Source: Anisodus tanguticus
Lineage: Eukaryota; Streptophyta; Magnoliopsida; Solanales; Solanaceae
Length of the DNA stretch: 64,000 nt
Assembly: GCA_034509755.1 (NCBI GenBank)
Contig: CM067550.1
Location: 19,647,001-19,711,000 of the forward strand
Direction of reading: 5' to 3'
Shown: positions 11,401-23,457 of the stretch, in pieces
How positions within the stretch are numbered: position 1 is the first letter of the stretch
Layout of the letters: every line of letters begins with the position of its first letter
Program-made: the position numbers and the translations under genes
Notes under the pieces: generated by a model
Seen by the model: only the letters and a program-made list of their open reading frames with translations
The model's database searches: none
Told to the model about the DNA's origin: nothing

Positions 11401-12623
11401 ATCTCCTCCACACTCCCCCCCACTCCCCCCCAAAAAAAAGAAGGAAGAAAAAAGATTCCACCATCACATTTGCACAAGAGTATAAATTTTACTAGAAAAA
11501 GAGATGAATTGACTTGGTATACTAAAGAAAGAAGAGAATATTACCTGACAGCCAATAATTTGTGGTACTATATCTTCAACACGCTTTAGACTATCTTCAA
11601 GAGCAGATCTTGCTCTCTCAAACTTTAGAATTATAGAGTCCCCTGTTATAGCCTGAAAATAAAGACATTTCAATAAATATAGATTGTGAAAAAAGCAACT
11701 TTAGCGGAGGGGCAAGGGAACCGTCAAGAACATTGTAATCATTAAGAAAAAATCGGGAGCAGCTCTTTTTACTACTTCTGTTTGGTAATAAGCATACTGC
11801 ATGAGCAAATAAATTATAGTTATATCTTAAGAATAACACTTTACATTGTTTAAATTTTCAGGTTTGATCAAAGTGTTTCATTTAGAAACTATTGTTACAT
11901 GTTAACAACAACTACTATGCCTCAATCCCAAGCAAGTCAGGGAGTGGTTAGAAAATAACAAGAAAAGAAGTGCAAGCCATTTTATTCTAGCGAGTGTTGG
12001 CACCATAAAAAGGAAATCTTGTTATGTAGGAGCCCAACCATAGGTATTATATCACAAGAGGAACACGAAGGCACATTAATTTCTCTTTTAAGAAATAAAT
12101 ACATAAGTTTAAAGATTGCCAGAAAACCTGTTCTCAATATTGACAATCAGAAGTAAAAAGGTAGCATCATTACCAGGTAAAGTTTACTGCATTCAGCGCA
12201 ATGCTGAAGAACATTCTTCGTCTTCTCAAGGGCTATGTGCAAAGCACATAATGCTTGAATACCAGACGTGCTTCTTGGTCGTGCAGCTTCTAGTTCAGGA
12301 AATATTCCCAGCACTTTTGCGTATATAGCCGATAAACTCTTGCACATTCCTCCATGTAACTAAATTGACACATAAATTAAAGAATAATGGTAAATGAACA
12401 TTGAGAAATCCATATAAACATCCAACTACTATAAACTGCAAAGAGTTTTTATTTCAGAAACCAACTTCAAGAATTTGCCTACTTGCAGGACTACATAGAT
12501 CCAATAAATTGGAAAATGAAAACAACAATTAACCAAGCACTTGCATAATAAGTGTTTTCATAAGCATACCTTAGGCTCACCAATGGATAACAAGTTTTCC
12601 TCAACCTCAGTATTCTCCATCAT
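8449..12623 (-). CDS. PUB45: U-box/ARM-repeat E3 ubiquitin ligase, PUB6/7/45 group
   Basis: The product is an E3 ubiquitin ligase that recruits E2 enzymes through a U-box and binds substrates through ARM repeats. Coding exons on the minus strand: 12,623-12,570; 12,359-12,174; 11,652-11,545; 11,274-10,100; 9,235-8,449. All introns are GT-AG, and phases agree (0, 0, 0, 2). They total 2,310 bp, 769 aa, matching the roughly 768-aa Arabidopsis PUB45. Two tandem ATGs (12,623 and 12,620) begin the frame. Residues about 20-260 are the helical N-terminal (UND-like) region. The U-box is at about 280-353 (PPEELRCPISLQLM, SGQTYER, HNTCPKT). The ARM repeats lie at about 430-690 (for example TALYLNLSCLEEAK, ALHALFNLSSN, NGNEKCSQMVLQEGVIPSL). 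The tail is Ser/Lys-rich and ends KNKSFSVYQC. No lesion was seen. The subgroup is clear; which of PUB6, PUB7 or PUB45 is the true orthologue is not. Confidence 0.95.
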
Positions 12624-13790
12624 TAACATCGAATACAATATTCAACTCCCCTCAATCACCTGTATGTTTCAATCAGTCCCAAACAATTAAACAAGTGCAA
12701 GCAACAATCACCAATGATTTAATAACATCAAGAAGCAGCAAATGGATTATTACACGAACAATAATAATATAAACAACAAATACATAACAAGATCAGCACA
12801 TATTTTTGTTTCATCAAAAGGGAAAGTGCAGGACCAGATTTGCAATGAGATAACTGAAAGCAAGGTCAACAAATGATGGATAATCTAAATACATAAAAAT
12901 CATAATATCAAAGAAGAACCAGGGAAACTTGAATGATTAATGGTTCAAACAATTCGTCAAACCATCAAATACATCAATCTTCCTGATCAAATTGAACACG
13001 CCAAAAAACAGATATTTTAGATTTGCAAATGAAGAAGCAAAGCAAGCTAGGATCCACATGGGCGGAGCTACCTTAGGCGATAGGTGGTTAGGTGCACACC
13101 CTTCATCGGAAAATTAAGTTGTTAAATGTTAGCAGTATATATTTAATTTTGCATACCCTCCACACAAGTGAAAAGAAAATTTGCATACCCTTCGCCAAAT
13201 TACTGGGTCCGCCACACTGAGGATCCATAAATATTAACATTCTCAAATCCCCAATCTCTAATCAACCTAACAACAACATGATGAAGCTGGATTCAATTCC
13301 TTTCAGAACTTCATCTATATATATACACCATAATAACTATATGAATCCTTAATATCCATTTCGCTCCATTCAAATCCTTTTCATCTTAAACTTCATAAAT
13401 ATATATGATTAGAAATACAACAGAAGAATAAAAATGAAATATTTTTCTTATGCAACAACTATACCATAAAAAATTATTCAGAAAAAATGACAAACAGAAG
13501 AAAACCCAAAAAGGGTTTATATAAAACATCATATATGCAAAGAATAAAGAAAGAAGCATATGGTATGGATAATTAGAAAAGAAATATATACGTACAAAAA
13601 ATGAATGAAGGACAACCAAGGAGGCTTCATCAAAAGCTATACTGAATCCAATAATTCAACAATACATTAGAAGGTAGATATATAAGCCTTATTGTTGCAG
13701 ATCGAAAAACTTTATAAGTTTATGAGAAAGAAGGAAAATGTTGATATTATTATTAGATAGAGATGGAGAAAAAGTGAGAGAGAGAGAGGA
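12624..13790 (-). promoter_or_regulatory. 5' leader of the U-box gene with a leader intron
   Basis: Upstream of the start codon a good acceptor (CATACAG at 12,661 on the minus strand) precedes 36 bp of leader. A GTACGT donor near 13,590 would close a leader intron of about 0.93 kb. The presumed first exon, about 13,595-13,790, carries a GA/CT-rich microsatellite (about 13,758-13,795), a common feature of plant 5' UTRs. This is inference from splice motifs; no transcript evidence is available. Confidence 0.5.
13057..13219. mobile_element. hAT-type MITE (163 bp) with 8-bp target duplication
   Basis: The element runs from CATGGGCGGAGCTACC to GGGTCCGCCACACTG, imperfect terminal inverted repeats with the GGCGGA core typical of hAT MITEs. 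It is flanked by a perfect 8-bp direct repeat, AGGATCCA, at 13,049-13,056 and 13,220-13,227. It lies in the presumed leader intron of the U-box gene. Confidence 0.85.
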
Positions 13791-13799
13791 GGAAGAAAC

Positions 13800-14890
13800 G
13801 GGCTTTTATTATTAACAAAATTATAATAGCAGAGGCAAGAATGAGTAGAAATGAATGAATCCATGTGACCAAGTACTGCTTTAATTTAGTACTATGTAAT
13901 ATAATATTTTTAGATTAACTTTTTAATTTTAATATATCTTCCCATAATATTTTTATTATTATACTTCGGATTCGGATCTATTTGATCATGAAAATTATAT
14001 ATATTTTTATTATATTTGAAATTTATTATTTAATATGAAAATTTTAAATAATTTTAAAATTTAAAAAACACATAAAACTCTGTTTCACTTTGAGTTATTG
14101 AAATAATCAAATATTATTTTATAAATTATAGCAAAAAAAAAACATAATTTTATCTTCAACACCCACTTCAAAAATTTCAGATGAGGTGGAAAATATTGGA
14201 TTTCTACGGCCAAACGCATACTTAACCTTCTATTTTCTTAAAGTGAAAGAGATTAAATTTATGGATTGAGTCTTACGAATAATATCACTCTTATTATTAT
14301 AAAACATGACGTATAATTGAAAGTGAAAAAGATGGTCAGGGAATATTTGAAATGATATACAATTCTAAGGTGTGCCCTAATTTATACACATAGTCACATA
14401 CACCCACTTGCAAGTTGCAAAGTGGAACTTAATCAATTAATTGCTTAATCATTAATGAGGAGTACTATTGATTTAACCAAAAAAAAGAGGTTTATAAATT
14501 ACACTACGACAGTTGCCGACCTCCGAGTTTGTCGGTAAGCACACCTGTCAAAGTTGTTCTGTGATTTTACCCTTTTATCCTTGCTTCATGATTTAAACTG
14601 TGCTTCGAATTTTACACGTCAGAAAACCTATCGTTTTCTTTCGCTTGCTGTTAAGTACAATTTTAAACGAGTTAAAGCTACTAATGGAAACTCAATCTTT
14701 TTTTTTTGCTGTTTATAGAAAATTTTCCAGTTGGTAATATCAGACAGATTTTAACAAATTATAGAAAATTACTATAAATGAATGAACAATTAGGCGTTCT
14801 AGTTCTGGAGAAAAAAACATAGGAAGGAAAAAAGGATTTTATGTTTCATTATTATTTTCTAATTTTACCTTATGTCTGATTTATTTCACA
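13800..14890. other. AT-rich intergenic DNA upstream of the U-box gene
   Basis: No ORF, RNA gene or bounded repeat is supported. The stretch nearest 13,800 is the likely U-box gene promoter. Runs of A and T and short poly-A tracts dominate. Confidence 0.5.
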
Positions 14891-14900
14891 TCAAAATAAG

Positions 14901-15115
14901 TACACCCTCCGTTTAAAAAAATATTGTCTTAGTTTGATTTAACACATAGTTTAAGTAAATACATGATAACTTTTGAAACGTGTGATCTCAAGTAAATATT
15001 TGTATGACTGTAAATCATCTCATAAAGTTAAATTATTTTTAAATATAAAAATATATTAATTTTTTGAGATAAATTAATAAGAAAAGTAAGAGTGTTTTTA
15101 GTACGAAGAAATAGA
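14901..15115 (+). mobile_element. Stowaway-like MITE, degenerate copy
   Basis: It starts TACACCCTCCGTTT, close to the Stowaway terminal motif (CTCCCTCCGT). The body matches the common Solanaceae MITE in order: GTTTGATTTAACACATAGTT, then ACTTTTGAAACGTGTGATCT, then ACTGTAAATCATCTCATAAA. The right terminal repeat has decayed. A separate right-end-like phrase (ATCGGAAGGAGTA, about 16,127-16,139) probably belongs to another remnant. Confidence 0.65.
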
Positions 15116-16327
15116 TGATCTAAATAAATAAAATTTTGAATTCTAGATTGTAATCTTCTTTTGTCAAAACAGTACTACAATTATATCACCTTGCACACGC
15201 TAGTGAATACATTTGTCCTAGTATGACTATGATGTGTGCATAGTTTGAACATAATGTTTAATTAATTATTATATTTTTCATTTATATTATTATTTTCAAT
15301 AAAATTTTAATAATTTCGCATATCCCATACCTCAATACTCGATCCTCCCTTGACTTTATCATTCCATAAGAAGACAAAATAAATATATAATAGTAATATG
15401 TATATCAAGCTCCACATATACTTCAATTTTATAGGACAAGTTGTCAAACTGCTTTGCATATTTTATGATTAAAAATTCAAAGACTAATGTTATTTTTCCT
15501 TTTAATGGATAAAAGTATGGTGGACGATGAGTCAAATTTCAAACAACGCAAGAGGGACAAACAAGTGTGATGTAATATGATATTTTGCAGCCACTTACAA
15601 AGGTGAGGGCATTGTCGTCATTACAGCACCTAATTTCAAAGTGCATCTTGTGGTTGTCTCCAAACGAGGAGTACGGAACGATCCTATTTGGTTTAAATTG
15701 TCAGATCACAGCTAGTCCACGTGGTCATGTTTTTAACCATTTGATGAAATTCCTCAGACCTTTGATCCGAAATTCACGGGGTCCTCTGCATAGTGAAAAT
15801 GTTCTAAAATAATCACTATTCAAGAAGGGATCATTTGGTAGAGTGTGTAACAACAGTAATTGTATTTTTTTGGATTATTTTTTATTCATTATTTTTTTCG
15901 ATTTAAAAAGAGTGTCTACTTATTTATTTTTATATTTCTTAAAAAATATTATTTTTTTTAAAAAAGAAGGTAATTTGTTATATTATCTTTAATTAAATAG
16001 ATATTGAGATTTTGTTATTTAATACTTAATAAAAGTAAATTTGAAAAAAATAAGGTTAATACCTTTCTGATTTGCTAAGTGAACATTCTCTTTGAACAAA
16101 AAAGGCTAAATGAACATTCTTTTTTAATCGGAAGGAGTATTTGCTTTGGTGTATTAAAGGTAATTTTGTCTTTAATCATGTTTATTCATGTATTAATATT
16201 TCTTATATTGATAATATCATGGTTTACTATGTATAAAAATAGTATTGAATAGGATATATAACTAATACATGTATTAAGTTAAACAACACTCTCAAACAAT
16301 GGATTAATAAAACCAAAGCTAATATAT

Positions 16328-16450
16328 CGACAACAACATACTAAGTGTAATTTCACAGATGAGGTCTAGGGAGGATAGATTGTATGCAGATCACATTTCT
16401 ACTTCATAGATGTAGATAAATTGTTTCTGAAAGACTCTAAGCTCAAATAA
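16328..16450 (+). repeat. Solanaceae SINE-like repeat fragment
   Basis: The run ACAACATACTAAGTGTAATT, GAGGTCTAGGGAGGATAGA, then GCAGATCACATTTCTACTTC and TAGATGTAGATAAATTG follows the very common Solanaceae repeat phrase (CCAGTGTAATCCCACAAGTG...GGGGTCTGGGGAGGGTAG...). It is diverged and neither end is sharp. Confidence 0.55.
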
Positions 16451-18614
16451 CGAATATCAAAGTAAATTTAAAAGGAGAAAACAGAAATAACGAAGATATC
16501 ACAAATAAAAGGGGAAGCAATATAAAGCTTACAAAGAATATCAAAGCTAATACATATATTATTTCTTTCTAATATATCCTACCAAAATAACCCCTAAATC
16601 CGATCCGAATTATAGGATCCGAGTTAAGAAAGAAGAAAAAAATAATTTACAGTATTCGGAATTTGAATTTTAAGAATTTTGCAATCAGTAATGCACAATT
16701 TAAATGAGATGTGAAAAATTTAATAGATGTGTGTGAATCCATGTGAAGATGTCTCCTGGTGGTACCTATATAGCAATAGGTTATTGGGTTTATCAGCTTA
16801 AAACAGGGTCGCTTTCAAATTGTACGTGTGTATAACTTGTATCAGCTGGCAAAATAAATAATTTGTTGTATAATTACGTTACTTAAGATCTAATTACAAA
16901 TAATGAATACAAAAGAATTTTGAATAGGTGATTTGTTTGAGAAAGGAAAGGCATAATAAACTCACCACCCCTTCTGAATTTAGCATCATTTGTTCGGTGC
17001 ACACTTGACTATTTTTGCCGTAATAATTCCTGGATTTGATAAGACGATAGTTTAGACTGACACGGCAAAAAGCGTGGGTTTACTGCTCTCTTTTAGGCTC
17101 GTGAAGTTGAAGAAATAGTATTGAAAAATCAGGTAGGCATTATTCAATCATTAATTGTACAATAATATAATATTTCAACTATATATCTCTTCTTAACATA
17201 TCATACAAATTTTATCTCAACTAAGTATTTTTTATTTCTTCTTTAGATGCACTAGTTATTTGTTCCAACAATGTAATCCTTTTTTAGGCCAAATTTTGTT
17301 GAATGAGTTGACATTAACTCCATTATTTTTAGTCAGATAAAAAGTTAGCAACGAAAATGTATATTCTAACTATGATTATTTTTGGGCCAAAACTGTATTT
17401 TTTTTAAAAAAAAATGGTTAGGAATTTATTATCTTTAGCCAAATGAAAAGTTTTAGTGAATACTTGGGTGAAACTCCATTATGTTTAGTCAAATAAATGA
17501 AAGTTAGCCTAAATAATGAATTTTCAAATATATATATTTTTATAAATTTGGCCCCAAAAGATGGTCCAAAAAAACTAACAAATTTTAGAAATATACATTT
17601 TTATTATTAAAAATGTCATTTGGACAAAAGTATTCATGTAATCGTTCCGGGGATCGAAACTACCAAATAATTAAGATAAAATATGTTTAAATATGCACGT
17701 GTTAAGTTCAGAAGGGTTTCAAGATATTATGCAAATAAAAAATATGTAACCGATTGAACTTCGCTAGACTAATAAAAACGGGCAACCTAAAACTTTTGGT
17801 ATAAAATAAATTCAATGTATAAATATTTGTTGCCTTTGGATTAAATTACCGAAAAAACATTTGACTGTTAATGACCTCTGTGTAGTACATGTCCGTGGAA
17901 TTAACAATTTTGCAAATGGAATATTTATTTAGTGTTGGTGGTAGAAAATTTGAAATAAAAGTAAACTTCATACCTAAAATTTGTATATGAAGTTTGTGCA
18001 CAGTTAATATATTTTGTACATCTACATGCTCGATATTAGGAAAGAAAAAACTGTTGCATGTAAAAGTGGGTTCTTCAAGAAAAAACTGTCACTAAGCTAA
18101 TGACAGAAATATTGCAAAAAATAATGTTGAGACCCTATACTAATTTTATTCTTAAAAGTTCAAGTTATTTTATTTCATTATACCCGAAGTATTGTATGGT
18201 AATCATAATATCAAATCATGAGCGTAATATCTAGTTTGGTTCTTCATTGTCAAATCATTTATTTGCCGACAAGTAAAAACAAATTAGTTTGTTCAAATCA
18301 AAATTGTATAAAAGGTCAATCTTTTTGTCGTGCTGTTGACTTAGCCCCCCCCCCCCCACCCCTTATACCTGTTCAATTTTATAACAATAATAATAATATA
18401 TACGCCCACCTTTTCGGTCCAATAATTAGTAATTATGCATTCCGTATTTAATTAAAAAACAAATATATCATTTTTACAATAACTAACTAAATAAAGATAT
18501 GCTAGTTGGTAGACAAGGATGAGTACTTTTGGCTTTAATTTCGTTCCAACCTGCAAGCATAGTGACTGATCAGTTTGCCATTAATATTCTCTCCCCCCCC
18601 CCCTCTCCCCCTCT
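16451..18614. other. AT-rich intergenic DNA, no gene
   Basis: Nothing coding is supported. Between 17,318 and 17,510 a phrase like AACTCCATTATTTTTAGTCA recurs two or three times with changes, suggesting an old tandem duplication. Poly-C runs occur at about 18,343-18,360 and 18,592-18,605. Confidence 0.5.
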
Positions 18615-18619
18615 AAAAT

Positions 18620-18790
18620 TAAAAGAATATATTTATTTATTTTATTAATTTATGATTTACAATATACAGAAAAAATTTATCTTACTACAAACTAGGTAAC
18701 TAATCAATCTAATTACAAAAAAAATATAATTCTATATAAAATAGGAGATATACAATTAATGTAAGAATATTCGGTAAATATTCTATTACA
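18620..18790 (-). repeat. 3' LTR of the 18.6-22.4 kb copia element
   Basis: In plus orientation it ends ATATTCTATTACA, so the LTR begins TGTAATAG on the minus strand. It shares long stretches with the right LTR, for example TATTAATTTATGATTTACAA and ACTAATCAATCTAATTACAA. Confidence 0.85.
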
Positions 18791-19395
18791 CCTCGTAGTC
18801 GAAGCGGGAGGTTCACGAACACTGAGACTGTCTCGAAAATCATCTAGCAGTATGCGCAGAAGTCCTTTGGTGAATATGTCGGCAATTTGATAACTGGAAG
18901 GAACATGAAGGACACGAACTTGACCACGAGCCATTTTATCGCGAACAAAATGAATGTTCATTTCAATGTGTTTGGTGCGCTGATGTTGGACTAGATTGCC
19001 GGAAAGATATATCGCACTAATATTGTCGCAGTAAACTGTGACCTTTTGAATCGGGCAGTGAAGCTCCAGTAGAAGGTTATGGATCTAACATGACCCAGAG
19101 ACGACGTTGGCTACACCTTTGTATTCTGCTTCGGCACTGGATCAGGATAGTGTAGGTTGCCTTTTAGAAGACCAAGACAATAGGTTATCTCCGACCATAT
19201 AGAACGAATAATGTTAGCATCAGGTGGATGGGGTACTAGGTCCCACGTCGTATTGTCAATAAAAACATTATATTTGTCAGGCTTTCCAATTATGGTTGGA
19301 TAAGGCATCCTTCGGGTTACGAGGAACTGGGGAAGGGACAATTGAAATGGATAGGTTAAACATCTGTTTAGGTTTGGAAATACTGTGCATAGCAC
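18791..19395 (-). pseudogene. Copia RT start fused to RNase H (RT deleted)
   Basis: From high to low coordinates the minus strand reads the beginning of RT ('NTTWDLVPHPPDANIIRSI'), then at about 19,195 jumps directly into RNase H ('NLLSWSSKRQPTLS', then the 'SSAEAEYKGVAN' motif). It ends with 'HIEMNIHFVRDKMARGQ' and 'YQIADIFTKG'. The catalytic RT core (YVDD) is absent. Frameshifts and a stop break the frame. The close fit of the junction between two protein segments suggests one deletion event. Confidence 0.85.
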
Positions 19396-21030
19396 GGGTT
19401 TCCATCGTTCGTGGGTGTGCCTCAGGATGCTGGACGGGAGGAGGGGGAGGTGCTGCGGAACTGCTGGGAAGATGATGGAGGGCAGGTGTTATAGGAAGGG
19501 GTTCGGCTGGCCGAGATCTTGCCGAGCCGGACAGTCGCGGTGGGTTGGGCTGAGACTCGGTTTGCTGAGGGTTGGCCGAGGAGCAACCCTAAGACGCGCT
19601 GGTCTGAGCTTCTCTCGGCGGAATCGGGTAGGCTGCCTATCCCAAACTGGCCGTGGTGGGTCCAGGTGTCATTGATTGGGATGTTGGGTCATGTATATGA
19701 TAAATTAGAAAGGGGTTTTGGCCATCAGTTAGGAAGTCGTAGGATTGCCGAGGTGGCGAGTTTAGTGAGGAAAAAGGAAATTGAGACTCATCAAATATGA
19801 CATGTCGAGAAATGATCATTTTACGGCTTGATAAGTCATATCACGAGTAACCAAGATGATTAAGGGTAGCCCAGAAACACACGAAGAAGATCGGGGTTAT
19901 ATTTTATAAGTGGTCGGATAGAGAGGATAACATAGACACCCGAAGACACGCAAGTATTGATAGGAGGGGTTTCTACGAAACATAACTTGAGTGGGTGACC
20001 ATTGAGTTGGTGACTTGTTTGAGATTATGTTTAGGAGGTACGTGGCCATAGAGAGTGCATAATGCCAGAATTGAGGCATGGGCAAGTAGAGCACGAATTA
20101 AGTTATTTATGGTGCGGGTTTTCCATTTGGCCTTACCATTTTGGGATGAGGTGTGAGGGCAGGAAAAATGAAAAGTAAGATCGTGTTTAGTGCAAAACTG
20201 TTTGAATTGGTTATTATCGTATTCCATGCCATTGTCACATTGAAAACATATAATACTCTTTTCAATTGTGTTTTTACAAAGACACTAAATGATGAAAAAA
20301 TAGGGTAGACTTGAGATTTATTACCAATTGAAAAAGTTCATAGAAAGTTGGAATAATCATCCAAAAACAACACATAATATAGATGGTCTGCCGTACTTAA
20401 AATGGGTGAAGTCCACAAATCACTATGAATTATATCAAAAGGCATTAAAATATAGTTTGTGGATGAATAAAATGACAATTTAACATGCTTTCCAAAAATA
20501 CAAGATTCATAAACATGAGTCTTAGAGATACGATTGCATTGAATAAAATTATTTTTCAAAGGGAGCGTAAGACAGAATCTCCCGGATGTCCTAATCTAGA
20601 ATGCCATAAGGAAGATGAAAGAGCAGTAAAGGTTGATGGAACTGAGGCTGATTTGTCGATGGTGTTGGAAATAGGGTATAGATCTCTGATGCTGTCATGC
20701 CATTGTCACATTGAAAAACCAAAAGGATCAAAATCAAGAGAAACATTATTATCAGCTGTGAAACGTTGCACATAGATTAGATTTTAATGAGTTTTGGGGC
20801 ATGGATGGCATTATTAAAAATTAGTGGTGGATGTGGTGGGGATAGAGAAGAATGACCAAAACCACGAATTGGGATGCCTTGTCCCTACCAACAATAATAT
20901 TCCCATTTAAAATACTCAAATTGGAATAAGACGAGAGAGTACCTTGTGATGCGTTCATGTGAAAGGTGGTGCCTGTGTCCATGTACCAATTTTCATCCGG
21001 AGCATTGAGGGACATAATGTTCATAGCTGC
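19396..21030 (-). pseudogene. Copia protease and integrase remnants
   Basis: Protease is marked by 'WYMDTGTTFHM' (complement of about 20,970), the DTG active site of aspartic proteases. Integrase segments follow: 'CIFGKHVKLSF' and 'FDIIHSDLWTSP' near 20,400-20,500, then 'FHFSCPHTSSQNGKAKWKTR' near 20,130. Stops and frame changes occur in every block. The GC-rich 19,400-19,800 stretch corresponds to the Pro/Ser-rich linker between integrase and RT. Confidence 0.8.
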
Positions 21031-21549
21031 CTCAATATCAGCCGGTGCATAGTTGGAGGATGGGGAGATCTGTGTTGTGTAAGCTTGTTGTGAATATGCG
21101 TCAAGTATGCCAGGTTGGGCTTATCGGGCTGGAGGTGGAGTCCATGAAGACGTTAGATATGGGTAAGTTGGAGATGCCCAGGCTGGTGGGGCCCACACAA
21201 CCCACGACGGGTAGGCAGCCCATGGTGGCGGCTGCTGCCACTACCACGGACGCTGCTGGTTGTTCCCTGCTGGCGGTGACTGCCTCTTGCCGCCATAGTT
21301 GATGCCGGAATTATGTCTGCCGCGGCCCTTACCAGATTAGCGTCCTTTACGATTGTTGCGGGTAGCTAGGCCTTGGTTCGGGTCCTTAGGTCGGCGGTGG
21401 TGGCTGCCGGAGTTCGAGGCCCTACCGTCGATGGAGGGCCCGACGGTGGTGGTGAAGACAACGTCGGCAATGCTGGCCTGAGTGGTGCTTAATTTTACAA
21501 GTTTCCTCAAGAATTAGCCTCGAATGGGCCGCATAGAACGGTCGCAACG

Positions 21550-22105
21550 GCATGCGTTATTGAAGGATGGTGACAATGCCATCATATGATTCATTCAAGC
21601 CCGCAATAAGCTGCATTATCAATCGCTGATTAGTGACTGGCGCACCAACGTTGGAGAGTTGGTCGGCAATCATCTTTTGTTCTTGACAATAGGCCAACGC
21701 ATTAGGAAAGTCATCCTGATGAACATCCTTAAACTGATTTTCAAGGTATAAGGCACGTTGAGTTTTGTTGTCGTGAAAAATATTCTCCAAACGTGGGAAC
21801 GTTCCCACGTTTGGCTGACAGTGGCATTTGTCTCAATGATTATGTGTAACAAATCATTGTATATCGTGTCGTATATCCACTAGAGGCCAACTACATCCAA
21901 ACGAGACCAAAGTTCATCATCAGAACTCGAGGGTTTTGATTCAGAAGGGATGATATGGTCAATAATGTTGTAGACACGATAATGGATTTTGAAAAGTTAC
22001 GACCACGAGGAGTATTGACCCTTTTCCATCTCAAGAGTAACAAGGATGAAATTTTTAATGTCATTGATTGCAAGTGCATGATGGAATTTGGTTTGGTCAG
22101 TCATG
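21550..22105 (-). pseudogene. Copia gag
   Basis: The frame starting near 22,105 begins with a Met-Thr-Asp leader, passes 'PVTLEMEKGQYSSWS'-like sequence, breaks, and resumes with 'ETNATVSQTWERLENIF', 'LYLENQFKDVHQDDFPNA' and 'QLIAGLNESYDGI' at about 21,557-21,850. This is the UBN2-type Gag core that forms particles. The region 21,045-21,500 encodes the Gly/Arg-rich C-terminus in broken frames. It is related to the fragment at 1-424. Confidence 0.8.
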
Positions 22106-22247
22106 GAAAATGAAATTTAGGAGGAAGAGAGAGAAAATGAGGGTTGGCCATGAGAGAGGGGGTTGTCGTCAGTTGGGGAGGGGCTGCCGAGGGGGGGGGG
22201 GGTCGGCGACTAGGGTTAGAGAGTTTAGAGTTTGACTACTGATACCA

Positions 22248-22424
22248 TAAAGGAATATGTTCCTTGATTTTATTAATTTATGATTTACAATATATAGTGT
22301 TACATAAAATATTTACCTTACTACAAACTAGATAACTAATCAATCTAATTACAAAAGGAATATAATTCTATCTAAAATAGAAGATATACAATTAATGTAA
22401 GAATATTCGGTAAATATTCTATTA
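22248..22424 (-). repeat. 5' LTR of the 18.6-22.4 kb copia element
   Basis: It lies directly next to the primer-binding site at 22,234-22,247. The expected CA end of its plus-orientation sequence appears lost (ATTCTATTAAAA instead of ATTCTATTACA). Confidence 0.8.
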
Positions 22425-22429
22425 AAAAT

Positions 22430-23335
22430 GTTATAATATTTTCTTTCATTTTTCTAAGCACAATATATGCAGTCATAGAATACTCTACCATCCAAATCTA
22501 ATTAGTTTATTGTGGGGACGCAATAAATTAAAGAAATGATGTAATAATATATTCTCTGGCACAATTTAGTTGGAAAAACGGAAAAGGAAAAAAATCATCT
22601 ACCGTATACTTATTAAGAAAGCCGAAATTTGTATCTCACTTTTCACTAACCAAGGTTTATAAGGTCAACTAGTTTCTCAACGAGTGCACGTGTATATCAA
22701 GACATGATGTTATAAAATGTTATTAAAATAAATTTTTGAGTAAAAAATTATATTTTAATATTTTATAAGTTTCTATGAATGATCAATGTGCTCGACCGAT
22801 GGTAACTTATTTGTCAGGGTCAAGATGATTGGATATTGTCTGAACCTACTAAGATGAACAATAACGCAAATTAGATAAATATAATTTTTCTTATTTTAAT
22901 TTTATGAGGTACTCACATTTAATAATGTGTATCTTACCAAATTATACTTTCTTATAGATGATATTACTGGTTATGTTCCTTTTATTTGTATCGATTGGTC
23001 TATCATGATCAGAATTCTTGTTGTTGATATTAAAATTTATTTTGAAAGTGCAACTAAAATTGGCCATGTGAAAAAAACATGTTATGGTAATACGCTCCAA
23101 CATTTAAGATTGTTTCATATGCTTTATATGTCGTCATTGCGAATATAAACGTACATAAACTTTTCAAATGAATTGGAAATGATACCCTTCATTTTTAGGA
23201 GGAAAAAGTTGAATTCTTGAGATAAACACAATTGGCAGATAACAACTTGATTCGTTGGAATTTCTACATGTATGACATTATTGTCAAACACAACGGTGAT
23301 AATAAAGTAAAGTAATGCTAAATATATTTTCATTA
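22430..23335. other. Intergenic DNA, no feature supported
   Basis: AT-rich sequence without a protein frame that resembles a known family. Confidence 0.5.
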
Positions 23336-23457
23336 AAGGGCAGTTCGGTGCACTAAGCTTCCGCTATGCGGGAGGTTCGGGAAAAGACCGGACCACAAGA
23401 GTCTGTTATACACAGTCTTACATTACATTTTTGCTAGATGTTATTTTCACGGCTAAA
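23336..23457 (-). repeat. TS-type SINE fragment
   Basis: The phrases GGGCAGTTCGGTGCACTAAG, CGCTATGCGGGAGGTTCGGG and ACCGGACCACAAGAGTCTGT are the reverse complement of the conserved body of the Solanaceae TS SINE. The match reaches the TTTCCACGGCT-like region next to the tRNA-derived head, then stops, so the pol III promoter part is missing. Confidence 0.8.

Larger units (their letters stand above)
18620..22424 (-). mobile_element. Ty1/copia element with both LTRs and an internal deletion
   Basis: Two related 171-177-bp LTRs (18,620-18,790 and 22,248-22,424) bracket a minus-strand copia body of about 3.8 kb. Next to the right LTR is a primer-binding site (TGGTATCAGTAGTC on the minus strand, 22,234-22,247), close to the initiator-Met type. 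In element order come gag, a Gly/Arg-rich zinc-finger region, protease, integrase, the start of RT and RNase H. A complete copia element has about 1.5-2 kb more, and nearly all of RT is gone. AAAAT flanks both ends (18,615-18,619 and 22,425-22,429), a weak target-duplication candidate because it is low-complexity. Confidence 0.85.

Noticed and set aside
14500..14560. CACTACGACAG... as a second CACTA terminus
   Set aside because: Only a short match, with no partner end.
15585..15812. 75-aa ORF in a slightly GC-richer patch
   Set aside because: No similarity to a protein family, no start context, and flanked by AT-rich repeats.
19385..19800. Two plus-strand ORFs of 93-96 aa in GC-rich sequence
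   Set aside because: They are antisense to the Pro/Ser-rich linker of the minus-strand copia element and show no domain.
18343..22202. Poly-C and poly-G runs (18,343; 18,592; 22,188) as regulatory G-rich elements
   Set aside because: Simple homopolymers of the kind that vary by slippage; no context supports a function.
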